From: Marinobacter sp. LA51
GTDB lineage: Bacteria > Pseudomonadota > Gammaproteobacteria > Pseudomonadales > Oleiphilaceae
Reading direction: 5' to 3'
Assembly: GCF_030297175.1 (NCBI RefSeq)
Contig: NZ_AP028070.1
Span: forward strand, 2,170,001 to 2,234,000
DNA: 64,000 bases
In this document: positions 57,396 to 64,000 of the stretch, piece by piece
How the letters are laid out: each line of letters opens with the position of its first letter
How positions within the stretch are numbered: the first letter of the stretch is position 1
Translations under genes and position numbers: made by a program
The notes under the pieces: generated by a model
Seen by the model: the letters and a program-made list of their open reading frames with translations, nothing else
Database searches by the model: none
What the model was told of the DNA's origin: nothing

Positions 57396-58418
57396 ATGGT
57401 AAGACGAACACTGCTGACCTTTGCATTGAGCTCCGTTGCATTTCCGGCCCTCGCCGATCTGGTGGTGCTGCAGTATCACCACGTTAGCGATTCCACGCCG
57501 TCTTCGACCAGTACCTCGGTGTCGCTGTTCGAGGCACAGATGGAGATGATTGCGGACCTGGAGCTGGACGTGGTGCCCTTGCAGGCGGGGACCGAGCGGG
57601 CACTGGCTGGGGCAGGAAAAAGCGAGCAGAACCAGTTGGCCATTACCTTTGACGACGCCTATGACTCGGTCTATTCCACGGCCGCGCCGATGCTCTCGTC
57701 CATGGACTACCCATACACCATTTTTGTTAACACCGAAGCCGTTGGTCGCCACGGTTACATGACTTGGGAACAACTGGCCGAGCTGGAACAGCGGGACGGC
57801 GTCACCATTGCCAACCACAGTGCCGACCATGGCCACCTGGCCCGAAAGCCCGGCGAGACCGCTGAGCAATGGAATAGCAGAATCGACCAAAGCCTCGACG
57901 CTGCCCAGGCCACTCTTGAGGAAAAACTTGGAACCGAAGCGCCGCTGTTTGCCTACCCCTATGGTGAGTTTGATGCCGCCCTGGAGGAAAAACTGGCTGA
58001 CCGGGATTGGTACGGCTACGGGCAGCAATCGGGCCCTATAGGAGAGAGCTCTGGCGAAACCCGTTTGCCCCGGTTCCCGATGGCCAACGCCTACGGTCAG
58101 CTCAATGGCCTGCCGGACAAACTGCAGAGCAAGGCCTTTCCAGTGGCTGCGGACGAACTGCCAGGTGGCGTGATGACCGACAATCCGCCCCTACTGAGCT
58201 TCAGGCTGCCCGATTCCATGGAAGCATCCAGGCTCACCTGCTTTGCATCCGGCCAGGGCCGTATCGACATTAACGTGGAGGATGGTGAGGTTCGGGTACA
58301 GGCACCGGGTGCCTTCAACAGCCGGCGCCTGCGCTACAACTGCACCTATCCCGCGGGCGGCGGTCAGTTTTATTGGCTGTCACACCAGTGGCTTGATCCC
58401 CAGCAGCCCGAAGACTGA
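57396..58418 (+). CDS. Secreted polysaccharide deacetylase (NodB fold)
   Basis: A 340-residue secreted CE4-type protein. The signal peptide (about 1-19, ending FPALA) is followed by the NodB domain: VLQYHHVS, LAITFDDAYDSVYS (metal-binding aspartates), and NHSADHGHLARKPG (H-x4-H-like metal site), then FAYPYGEFDAALEE with the late NodB arginine/Pro region. About 100 further C-terminal residues form a beta-rich segment. Likely removes acetyl groups from a beta-1,4- or 1,6-linked amino sugar polymer; substrate not inferable. No pga or similar biosynthesis genes adjoin it. Confidence 0.88.
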   Translation: MVRRTLLTFALSSVAFPALADLVVLQYHHVSDSTPSSTSTSVSLFEAQMEMIADLELDVVPLQAGTERALAGAGKSEQNQLAITFDDAYDSVYSTAAPMLSSMDYPYTIFVNTEAVGRHGYMTWEQLAELEQRDGVTIANHSADHGHLARKPGETAEQWNSRIDQSLDAAQATLEEKLGTEAPLFAYPYGEFDAALEEKLADRDWYGYGQQSGPIGESSGETRLPRFPMANAYGQLNGLPDKLQSKAFPVAADELPGGVMTDNPPLLSFRLPDSMEASRLTCFASGQGRIDINVEDGEVRVQAPGAFNSRRLRYNCTYPAGGGQFYWLSHQWLDPQQPED

Positions 58419-58436
58419 CCCCCATGGGTCAGTCTT
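58411..58436. terminator. Hairpin containing both stop codons of convergent genes
   Basis: A perfect 11-base stem AAGACTGACCC/GGGTCAGTCTT around CCAT. The stop codon of the deacetylase lies in the left arm and that of the convergent lipoprotein gene in the right arm. No long T run, so likely weak or double-stranded-RNA terminator. Confidence 0.6.
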
Positions 58437-59514
58437 GCTCCACCATCTTGAGCCCCACCTCGCCTTCGGTGACGTGGGGTATGACCTTCGGTTTTCTGCC
58501 AGCGCCGGTCTCAATCACGGTTTGACCGGCAAGGTCTGCGCTGCGGGTATAGAGCACTACCCAACGCTCGCCTAGGCCGGGAAAAACCGGCACCCAGGCC
58601 TCAAGAAAACCCCGTCGACTCCAGGTCTCTGGCTCATAGGGGGTAACGAGATCGGTAACCAGCCGTACGGGTTCAAAGTTCCGGTCCAGAAACGCCAATG
58701 AAGGTACGAAGACGCCGTTCTGGGCGTAGGACCGTATTCTCATGATGAAATCCGGCCCCTGCGCCACACTGTCCAGGTCAACCAACTGATAAGGGCTGAT
58801 TCCGGTCAGAAAATTGTGGGTTGGCGACAGCTCGGTAACATTGACCCCGAACTCCCGCCCCTGCTGCCATTGCACCGCGTCCCGAGTCTCCAGGCCCAGA
58901 CAGCAGAACTCACGAAATCGTTCGAAATAGTCACCGCCGCCTTCAATACCGAGGACGGCGTATGCGTCGAGCCCCTCCTGATTATCCGTCTGGACTGGTT
59001 CAATATCGGGTCCGCTGTGGTAGACGCTGGCCGGAGTGAGTTCAATTGGCGGAGCGATGAAGCCCTTTTCGACATCACTGCGGGTATCCGGTTGAAAGTA
59101 ACTCACCCGGACATTGCCCTGGGCGTCACGCCAGGTGAAATAGGGTTGGCGTTCGCCCGGGCGGACATAGCCGTCTTTCGCCAGTTCGTTGGCGTCTGGA
59201 TAATTCTCCAGGGTGAACTCAGTCTCCTCGCTCGCTGACGAGACAGTGCCCCCTGCGTCCTCGGCGGGCGCTGCAGCGGCATTGGACTCAGCCGTTTTTG
59301 GCTGTCCAGCACCAGCGGAATCCGGAGCTGATTCCTTGGCCGGTGTCTGGTCGGAAGTGGCAACGATCGGCGAATAACGCACCCGCCCCTGCTCGTCCAC
59401 CCAGGTGTAATAGCCCTCCCGTTCAGAGACGGTGGAACCACCCAGCTGGCAACCGCCAAGCACGGTCGCCAAGCCCCAAATCATTATGTTTGTTGCCAGC
59501 GTGGGTCTGCTCAT
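58429..59514 (-). CDS. Lipoprotein with two TWxD repeats (FilE-like)
   Basis: A 361-residue lipoprotein: the signal peptide ends in the lipobox VLGGC (Cys22). Two related repeats, YYTWVDEQGRVRYS (about 36-49) and YFTWRDAQGNVRVSYF (about 124-139), resemble the DUF4124 motif. Between them is an Ala/Glu/Ser-rich, probably disordered linker (about 55-100). The remaining 200 residues form an unassigned domain with a CC pair in REFCCLGL. It is the last gene of the minus-strand cluster headed by the C39 peptidase. I recall Acinetobacter 'FilE' proteins of this sort, but have no way to confirm it. Confidence 0.75.
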   Translation of the reverse strand: MSRPTLATNIMIWGLATVLGGCQLGGSTVSEREGYYTWVDEQGRVRYSPIVATSDQTPAKESAPDSAGAGQPKTAESNAAAAPAEDAGGTVSSASEETEFTLENYPDANELAKDGYVRPGERQPYFTWRDAQGNVRVSYFQPDTRSDVEKGFIAPPIELTPASVYHSGPDIEPVQTDNQEGLDAYAVLGIEGGGDYFERFREFCCLGLETRDAVQWQQGREFGVNVTELSPTHNFLTGISPYQLVDLDSVAQGPDFIMRIRSYAQNGVFVPSLAFLDRNFEPVRLVTDLVTPYEPETWSRRGFLEAWVPVFPGLGERWVVLYTRSADLAGQTVIETGAGRKPKVIPHVTEGEVGLKMVEQD

Positions 59515-59549
59515 TGTGAAGGGGTACCCCGGTGTTACTCGTCAGCCGA

Positions 59550-61175
59550 TCAGAATTTGGTCCGAAAACTCAGGCCGGCCAATACGACCCGAAGCGAGGT
59601 TTTCACGTCGAGCCCCGCATAAGGGTTGTAGATGATGTTGGTGATATTGTCACAGTTTAGATTACAACTGGTGTTCGCAGGAACGGTTTCAATCGACTGC
59701 AAATAGCTCAGGTTCAGGTCAATCTCGGTGTCTTTATCCCAGCGATACCCCATCCCGATGCTGTAGAGGTTGGCACCACCAAACGGAGCCATGATGGAGC
59801 GCTGATCGTCAGGGATGACGGAGTCACGTATTTCCACCCCCGCCCTCAGATCCAACCGCGAAGACGCATGAAACTCGGCGCCAAAGGCCCAATTCCACTG
59901 GCTTTTGAAACCCAGGGGCAGGCGCAGGGTGTTTGATGTGGCGTTATCCGGAGAAAGAATTTTGGCGGCGTTCAGGAATTCCAGATTACGGTCGAACCGG
60001 AACACAAACGCATCCCACTGGGCGTAGTCGGTCCAGCCAATGTCCGCATTGAGTGTCAGTTTCGGGTGTACATCCACACTGATGCCAGTCTGGAAATGCT
60101 GGGGGTACACCAGATTCATGCTGACATTACCGGCTTCCCGGGGCGCGCCGGATGGCAAGCTGAGAATGGCCGAAGTGATGGCACCCAGCACCGAGCCATT
60201 GAGTCCTTGCCAAAACCCCGACCAGTCGTCGGTGTACTCGATTTCAAAGGAGCCCTTGAGGTTCATGTCGGCTTCGGAGGTGTAACTGGCGCCCCAGCGG
60301 AACCAGTCCGTGGGCTCCCACATCACACCCAGGGCATAGGTGGGCGACAGGGTTTCCTGGACATTGATACTCAAAGCTCCGATGTCATCCCAAGGACCGA
60401 TGTTACCGCCACACAGGGCCAGCCAGGGCTGCAGTGGCTCATCTCCGCTCTCGCAGTTGAAGGCGCCCTGCAGTATCTCGGCCACCCCCAGCAACATGTT
60501 GGGTGCCCGCATGTACTGATCTGCTGCGATCCCCATGTGGGACAAATGGATACCCGCCCCCACGGACCAGTGATCGTTGATTTCGTAGCCAACTGTGGGT
60601 GACAGGTAGGTAGTACGCTGCAGCGCCGTCGCCTGCGGCTGATACCGGCCCGGGTCGTCCTTGTCGCGGTAAAACCCGGCCGCCAGAGGCAGATAGAAGG
60701 CATTGCCAAAGGTCAGTTTGGAGCCAGGCGGGTTGATACTGATACCCGCCGAGGGGGCAACCGCAGGTCCTGGTGGCGCCCGCAGTATGCCGTAACCGGG
60801 CACATACAGGGCGACGTTATTGGTGTGACTGTGGGTATTGGCGACCGGATCTCTCTGTCTGCCCGTCAGCGGATCCGTTTCCAAGCCATCAATACCGAAA
60901 ATCTCATAGCCATCCGGCGCGTGGAAATCGGCATCGATATCCAGATACACGTTCATCAGGGTGACTTCCAGCTGACGCCCGTCCAGCTTGGTGAGTCCCG
61001 CCGGGTTGTAATGAATCGCCATGATACCTGGCGGATCCGCCGTCACCGCATTACCCAACGCCAGTGCCTTGGGGTGGATAGTGAGATTCTGTGCGAGCTG
61101 GGCCTCGGCACCACACGCGATGGTCGAGGCAATCAACGCCGCGAGAATCTGCCTTTTGTGGCTTATGTGTCCCAT
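59550..61175 (-). CDS. FadL-family outer-membrane channel
   Basis: A 541-residue outer-membrane protein. After a signal peptide (ending ACGAEAQ) it has the FadL-type N-terminal HPKALALGNAVTADPPGIMAIHYNPAGL region, with the NPA motif that starts the plug, then a predicted 14-strand barrel ending in an aromatic C-terminus (GLSFRTKF). FadL proteins let hydrophobic molecules such as long-chain fatty acids cross the outer membrane. At 541 residues it is longer than E. coli FadL (about 420 mature). AAGGA lies 4 bases before the ATG. M. hydrocarbonoclasticus uses a FadL homologue, AupA, in alkane uptake; whether this is its orthologue is unknown. Confidence 0.85.
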   Translation of the reverse strand: MGHISHKRQILAALIASTIACGAEAQLAQNLTIHPKALALGNAVTADPPGIMAIHYNPAGLTKLDGRQLEVTLMNVYLDIDADFHAPDGYEIFGIDGLETDPLTGRQRDPVANTHSHTNNVALYVPGYGILRAPPGPAVAPSAGISINPPGSKLTFGNAFYLPLAAGFYRDKDDPGRYQPQATALQRTTYLSPTVGYEINDHWSVGAGIHLSHMGIAADQYMRAPNMLLGVAEILQGAFNCESGDEPLQPWLALCGGNIGPWDDIGALSINVQETLSPTYALGVMWEPTDWFRWGASYTSEADMNLKGSFEIEYTDDWSGFWQGLNGSVLGAITSAILSLPSGAPREAGNVSMNLVYPQHFQTGISVDVHPKLTLNADIGWTDYAQWDAFVFRFDRNLEFLNAAKILSPDNATSNTLRLPLGFKSQWNWAFGAEFHASSRLDLRAGVEIRDSVIPDDQRSIMAPFGGANLYSIGMGYRWDKDTEIDLNLSYLQSIETVPANTSCNLNCDNITNIIYNPYAGLDVKTSLRVVLAGLSFRTKF

Positions 61176-61213
61176 GAAGTCCTTCCCTTCCCGTAAAACG
61201 TCGACGGCACCAA

Positions 61214-62224
61214 TCACTCTTTGAGGCCGGAGAAATTAATGGGCAGGGATACACCCAGGGAGAAGTCCGGGGCATCCTCGGTCAAACCGATACCAAGGCT
61301 GGTATTCACAATGGTGGTGTCACTGACCCGGGTGCCCAGCGACATACTCAGGAAGCCGGTCATCTGGTCCTGGGCCACCGCCTCGTCACCGTTGCTGAAG
61401 GTCAGTATCGTTTCATCGTTGTAGCTCAGCTGGGCAGAGATACTGAGGGAGATGTCGTAAGACAGGGAGTAGGCAAAACCGGCCGAACCCGACAGGCCAA
61501 AACCGGGACTCACCTTGACTAGCCGCCGGGCGCCACGAACCTGGTCCAGACCGTCGACCTCAAAGTTGTAGGTCAGGCTCGTAGAGCCAAACACCACCAC
61601 CGGATCCAGCACCTTGGAGAGACTCAGGCCACCAGACAGCGAGTAATAACCACTACCGGTGGACAACTGCTCCTTGATATCAATTTCATAGGGGCTTACG
61701 CCGGTCTTGGAAGTGAAGGTGCTGAACAGCGTGGTGGACATCTTACCCGGTACATAGGCAAACGGCTGCCAGCGCCCGGTAAAGGAGATATCACCGAAGT
61801 CGTACACAGTGAGCTCATCCTGAGAGTCGTATTTCACTACCAAAGGAACACGGGTACCAACGGTCAGGTTGTCCAGAAGACCGTAGTCGTAGGAAAAGGC
61901 ATTGGTGAAGTTGTGAGTGGCCGAGGGAACCACATCCAGATTCTCCACCGAGTTGTCCGAAATGCTCAAATCAATACGCTGATCAGCGGTATAGGAGTAA
62001 TCAAACGAATAGGTCAGGGAGTGAGTCCCTTTCTTCTGCAGCGAATAATTCTTCTCCGCAGCCTGGAACACCTCCTCCAACTGGCGGGATGAATCCTCAT
62101 CGCCCTCCTGCTTGGCCAGGGCTTCCCGCGCCTGGTCCACATTTCCTTCCTGCGCCAGGGCCATGCCCGGAAGCAGTCCTGCCGTGGAAACAAGGATAAC
62201 GCCTCGCGCAAACCAACGATTCAT
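61214..62224 (-). CDS. Secreted beta-barrel-like outer-membrane protein (FilC-like)
   Basis: A 336-residue protein with a signal peptide (about 1-25, MALAQ) and a charged helical segment (about 30-65, EDSSRQLEEVFQAAEKNYS). About 270 residues of alternating hydrophobic strands follow (HSLTYSFDYSYT, FAYSLSYDISLSISAQL), ending in SLPINFSG, as in outer-membrane beta barrels of the transporter/meta-pathway phenol-degradation-like group. It starts 53 bases after the C39 peptidase and is followed 38 bases later by the FadL gene, so it is the second gene of the cluster. Function unknown. Confidence 0.75.
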   Translation of the reverse strand: MNRWFARGVILVSTAGLLPGMALAQEGNVDQAREALAKQEGDEDSSRQLEEVFQAAEKNYSLQKKGTHSLTYSFDYSYTADQRIDLSISDNSVENLDVVPSATHNFTNAFSYDYGLLDNLTVGTRVPLVVKYDSQDELTVYDFGDISFTGRWQPFAYVPGKMSTTLFSTFTSKTGVSPYEIDIKEQLSTGSGYYSLSGGLSLSKVLDPVVVFGSTSLTYNFEVDGLDQVRGARRLVKVSPGFGLSGSAGFAYSLSYDISLSISAQLSYNDETILTFSNGDEAVAQDQMTGFLSMSLGTRVSDTTIVNTSLGIGLTEDAPDFSLGVSLPINFSGLKE

Positions 62225-62258
62225 CCTGACTCCCTTATCTTATTTTTAGTTTCCTGGC

Positions 62259-62274
62259 CCGGGTATGAACCCGG
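62259..62274. other. Small intercistronic hairpin
   Basis: CCGGGT-ATGA-ACCCGG, a perfect 6-base stem between the C39 peptidase gene and the beta-barrel gene. On the minus-strand transcript it could act as an attenuator or mRNA processing signal; no T run follows. Confidence 0.4.
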
Positions 62275-62277
62275 AAA

Positions 62278-63078
62278 TTAGTTGCGACGGTAGTGCAGCT
62301 GTTTTCTTGTGTTCTCGACACTGCCGTCGGGATTGTTTTTCTGGCGTTCCAGCAAGTTCTGGATTCGTCTTTCGGTTGCCTCGTGGAACGCTGGAATTCG
62401 TTCCAGTGCCAGCAGGGTCATGGTCTGGTCGTCAACGAAACGCAGGTCTTCCTCTTTCAGTTCGAGGTTATCCAGTGGCTTGTCACTGCCCGGGAAGACA
62501 ATGAACAGCACGTTGTCGTCCCATTTGTCCTCAAACTCCGACAACAGGAAGGAAATATTCCCCACCGACGGATCGGCCAGGTACACCCGGCCATCCCGGA
62601 TCGTTCGCAGCACCACAAAATGCTTGAAACCGGCATGATTGATTGGAACGATGGCGGGGTGGTCCAGATCCTTCAGGTCGTCGATCGATGCCCGGAAGCC
62701 GCCAGAGGGGTACCCCAGAGCGGTAACGAGACGCTTCATATCCAGCATCGAAAAGGCACGGCGCTCAACAATGCGTTCGCTTTCTCCGTAATGGAGCAGC
62801 CCCTCCATCACCTGTCGCTCTGACAGGCTTCGCCCGAGGTAGAAATTGAGCACCGTGGTGAGTGCGGCACTGCCGCAGCTGTAGTCGTAGGCCTGCCGAA
62901 CGATGTTCCGGTACTTCTGCTCAACCAACGGCTCTACCCGGGTATCGAAACGCAGCAACACCGGCCCTGAGTCCACGTCCTGTTCGATAACAACGCTGCC
63001 CTTTTCAAACGGCTCCACCACGGTGGCTTCCTGCACCATGGTGAATGTAAGAATGGATCCGGCGAGCACCAGCAGCAT
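62278..63078 (-). CDS. Membrane-anchored C39 family cysteine peptidase (FilB-like)
   Basis: A 266-residue protein beginning with a short hydrophobic segment (MLLVLAGSILTFTMV) that should act as a signal anchor. Residues 55-175 form a C39 papain-like peptidase with a full active site: Gln62 and Cys68 in QAYDYSCGSAAL, His153 in FKHFVVLR and Asp169 in YLADPSVGN. C39 domains usually sit on ABC exporters and cut leader peptides after a double glycine; here no ABC exporter or leader peptide is nearby. A charged C-terminal tail (about 215-266) follows. First gene of the minus-strand cluster. Confidence 0.85.
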   Translation of the reverse strand: MLLVLAGSILTFTMVQEATVVEPFEKGSVVIEQDVDSGPVLLRFDTRVEPLVEQKYRNIVRQAYDYSCGSAALTTVLNFYLGRSLSERQVMEGLLHYGESERIVERRAFSMLDMKRLVTALGYPSGGFRASIDDLKDLDHPAIVPINHAGFKHFVVLRTIRDGRVYLADPSVGNISFLLSEFEDKWDDNVLFIVFPGSDKPLDNLELKEEDLRFVDDQTMTLLALERIPAFHEATERRIQNLLERQKNNPDGSVENTRKQLHYRRN

Positions 63079-63120
63079 GTCAGACGAAGTCCCTGTTTTT
63101 ATTGGCCATAATAATTTGGG

Positions 63121-63135
63121 GTTACACGTTGTAAC
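63121..63135. promoter_or_regulatory. Perfect palindrome upstream of the C39 gene
   Basis: GTTACA-CGT-TGTAAC, a 6-3-6 inverted repeat 43 bases upstream of the peptidase start and about 190 bases upstream of the divergent regulator gene. On the minus strand a TATTAT lies 15 bases downstream of TTACAA within it, so it may overlap a -35 box. Confidence 0.5.
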
Positions 63136-63258
63136 GGTAAGATACCGAAAAGCCTCCGCCCTGAAAGATAACTGTGCCTCAAATCTGTAGCCGCAGGCGC
63201 CGCCCCCTGGATCGGTTGTGAGAACTGGTTCAAGGCTTGGTTAGTGACCGCGGCATAA

Positions 63259-63270
63259 GTTGACGTCAAC
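63259..63270. promoter_or_regulatory. Perfect palindrome upstream of the MalT-like regulator
   Basis: GTTGACGTCAAC, a 12-base palindrome 55 bases before the regulator start codon. It may be an operator or part of its promoter (TTGACG can serve as a -35 box). Confidence 0.4.
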
Positions 63271-63324
63271 CGCCAAAGCGGGTATCAACGCGGATGAGCT
63301 CTCCACTTCCAGATGTAGATCCTG

Positions 63325-64000
63325 ATGACAACAACTCTTAATCCGGGACTGACTACCTTTATCGCGGCCAAGAACGCGCCCCCCCAGGCACCCACTGCAC
63401 TTTTGCCAAGGGAAGCATTTAACGATTTCCTGCAGGATCTGGGGCCGGTCAAATTGCTGCTGGTGCATGCACCAGCTGGTTATGGAAAGACCACTACAGT
63501 AGCCGAGCGACTTGAGGCTCTGGAGCTGAACTCCGCCTGGTACAGGCTTGAGGCCAGCGATAACGACCCGACCCGCTTCGGCAGTTATCTAGCTAATGCC
63601 CTGAATCTGACCACCGCGGGCGGCTGCCAGAATACGCTCCAGACCCTGAGGGACACCGGATTCGAGAGTCTCGAAGCACTGGTTACCAGCCTGCTGACGG
63701 AGCTGGTTCCGGGGGAAAAACCCTTATTCCTGGTGCTGGACGACTACCACCTGATTACTAACCAGGAAATCCATGAAGCAATTCGCTTTCTGCTGAGGCA
63801 TCTACCGGTTAACCAGCACCTGGTGCTGGTGAGCCGAACCCTGCCGCCCATCGGCGTGGCCCAGCTCCGGATGCAAGGACTGCTCGTCGAAATCACCAGC
63901 CGGGACCTCGCCTTCGGTGCCGACGAAGCACAGGCATACCTGGAGAATCGCCTTCCATTTGAACTGTCTCGCGAAAGCATTGAGCGCGCAGTGCGGAGGG
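63325..64000 (+). CDS. MalT/LuxR-family ATP-dependent regulator, N-terminal part
   Basis: The reading frame from ATG at 63325 stays open to the window edge (225 codons). It has the STAND ATPase features of MalT-type activators: PREAFNDFLQDLG, Walker A HAPAGYGKTTT near residue 53, Walker B LFLVLDDYHLI near 143, and the SRTLPPIGVAQLRMQGLLVEI region, which matches the MalT pattern of a small residue block between Walker B and sensor 1. The C-terminal repeat and LuxR DNA-binding domains would lie beyond the edge. Divergent from the C39/FadL cluster, so it is the likely regulator of it. Confidence 0.88.
   Translation, partial: MTTTLNPGLTTFIAAKNAPPQAPTALLPREAFNDFLQDLGPVKLLLVHAPAGYGKTTTVAERLEALELNSAWYRLEASDNDPTRFGSYLANALNLTTAGGCQNTLQTLRDTGFESLEALVTSLLTELVPGEKPLFLVLDDYHLITNQEIHEAIRFLLRHLPVNQHLVLVSRTLPPIGVAQLRMQGLLVEITSRDLAFGADEAQAYLENRLPFELSRESIERAVRR

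Overview
The window is an ordinary chromosomal segment of a marine gammaproteobacterium, most likely Marinobacter or a close relative. This rests on recall of gene order (a Pseudomonas/Marinobacter-like backbone), moderately high G+C, and a FadL/C39/lipoprotein cluster seen in Marinobacter, Acinetobacter and similar lipid-degrading genera. No plasmid, phage, insertion sequence, CRISPR array, rRNA or tRNA gene was found. Coding density is very high; only one intergenic gap exceeds 300 bases.

Layout. 0-6.4 kb: a minus-strand envelope operon, exbB-exbD-msbA-lpxK-trm112-kdsB-PTP-murB, with mostly 4-base start/stop overlaps (lipid A export and phosphorylation, KDO activation, peptidoglycan precursor synthesis). 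6.5-11.5 kb: comEC, a DUF2062 membrane protein and a two-gene lipoprotein exporter (lolD plus a single lolC/E gene). 11.6-14.7 kb: a PilZ protein, a small secreted protein and the agmatine-to-putrescine pair aguA-aguB. 14.7-21.4 kb: moxR and trxB, then aat-bpt-infA facing clpS-clpA, an N-degron group: tRNA-protein transferases that add N-terminal destabilising residues beside the adaptor and protease that read them. 21.7-28.9 kb: cspD, rluE, nudJ, mnmA-hflD, purB, a ribosomal oxygenase and a GNAT fusion. 28.8-37.1 kb: a LysR regulator, a membrane protein of unknown function, a hybrid sensor kinase, a gpx-ohrR peroxide pair with palindromic operator candidates, alaA and htpX. 37.1-46.6 kb: pdxB, rhlB, epmC, dsbD, tusA, a monooxygenase-fold protein, rlmM, a 7TMR-DISM diguanylate cyclase and an alpha/beta hydrolase.

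46.8-55.5 kb holds a complete cbb3 oxidase locus, ccoNOQP-ccoGHIS plus a SafE-like protein, with an FNR/ANR-type box upstream of ccoN. This is the microaerobic terminal oxidase with its copper loading and maturation proteins. 55.6-58.4 kb: ttcA, a J-domain protein and a secreted polysaccharide deacetylase.

58.4 kb to the end is the least understood part: a minus-strand run encoding a membrane-anchored C39 cysteine peptidase, a beta-barrel-like secreted protein, a FadL-type outer-membrane channel and a lipoprotein with two TWxD repeats. It is divergent from a MalT/LuxR-type ATPase regulator that runs off the right edge, with two perfect palindromes in the shared promoter region. It resembles, from memory, the Acinetobacter 'Fil' loci whose function is not established, and is the best candidate for an undescribed envelope or lipid-handling system.
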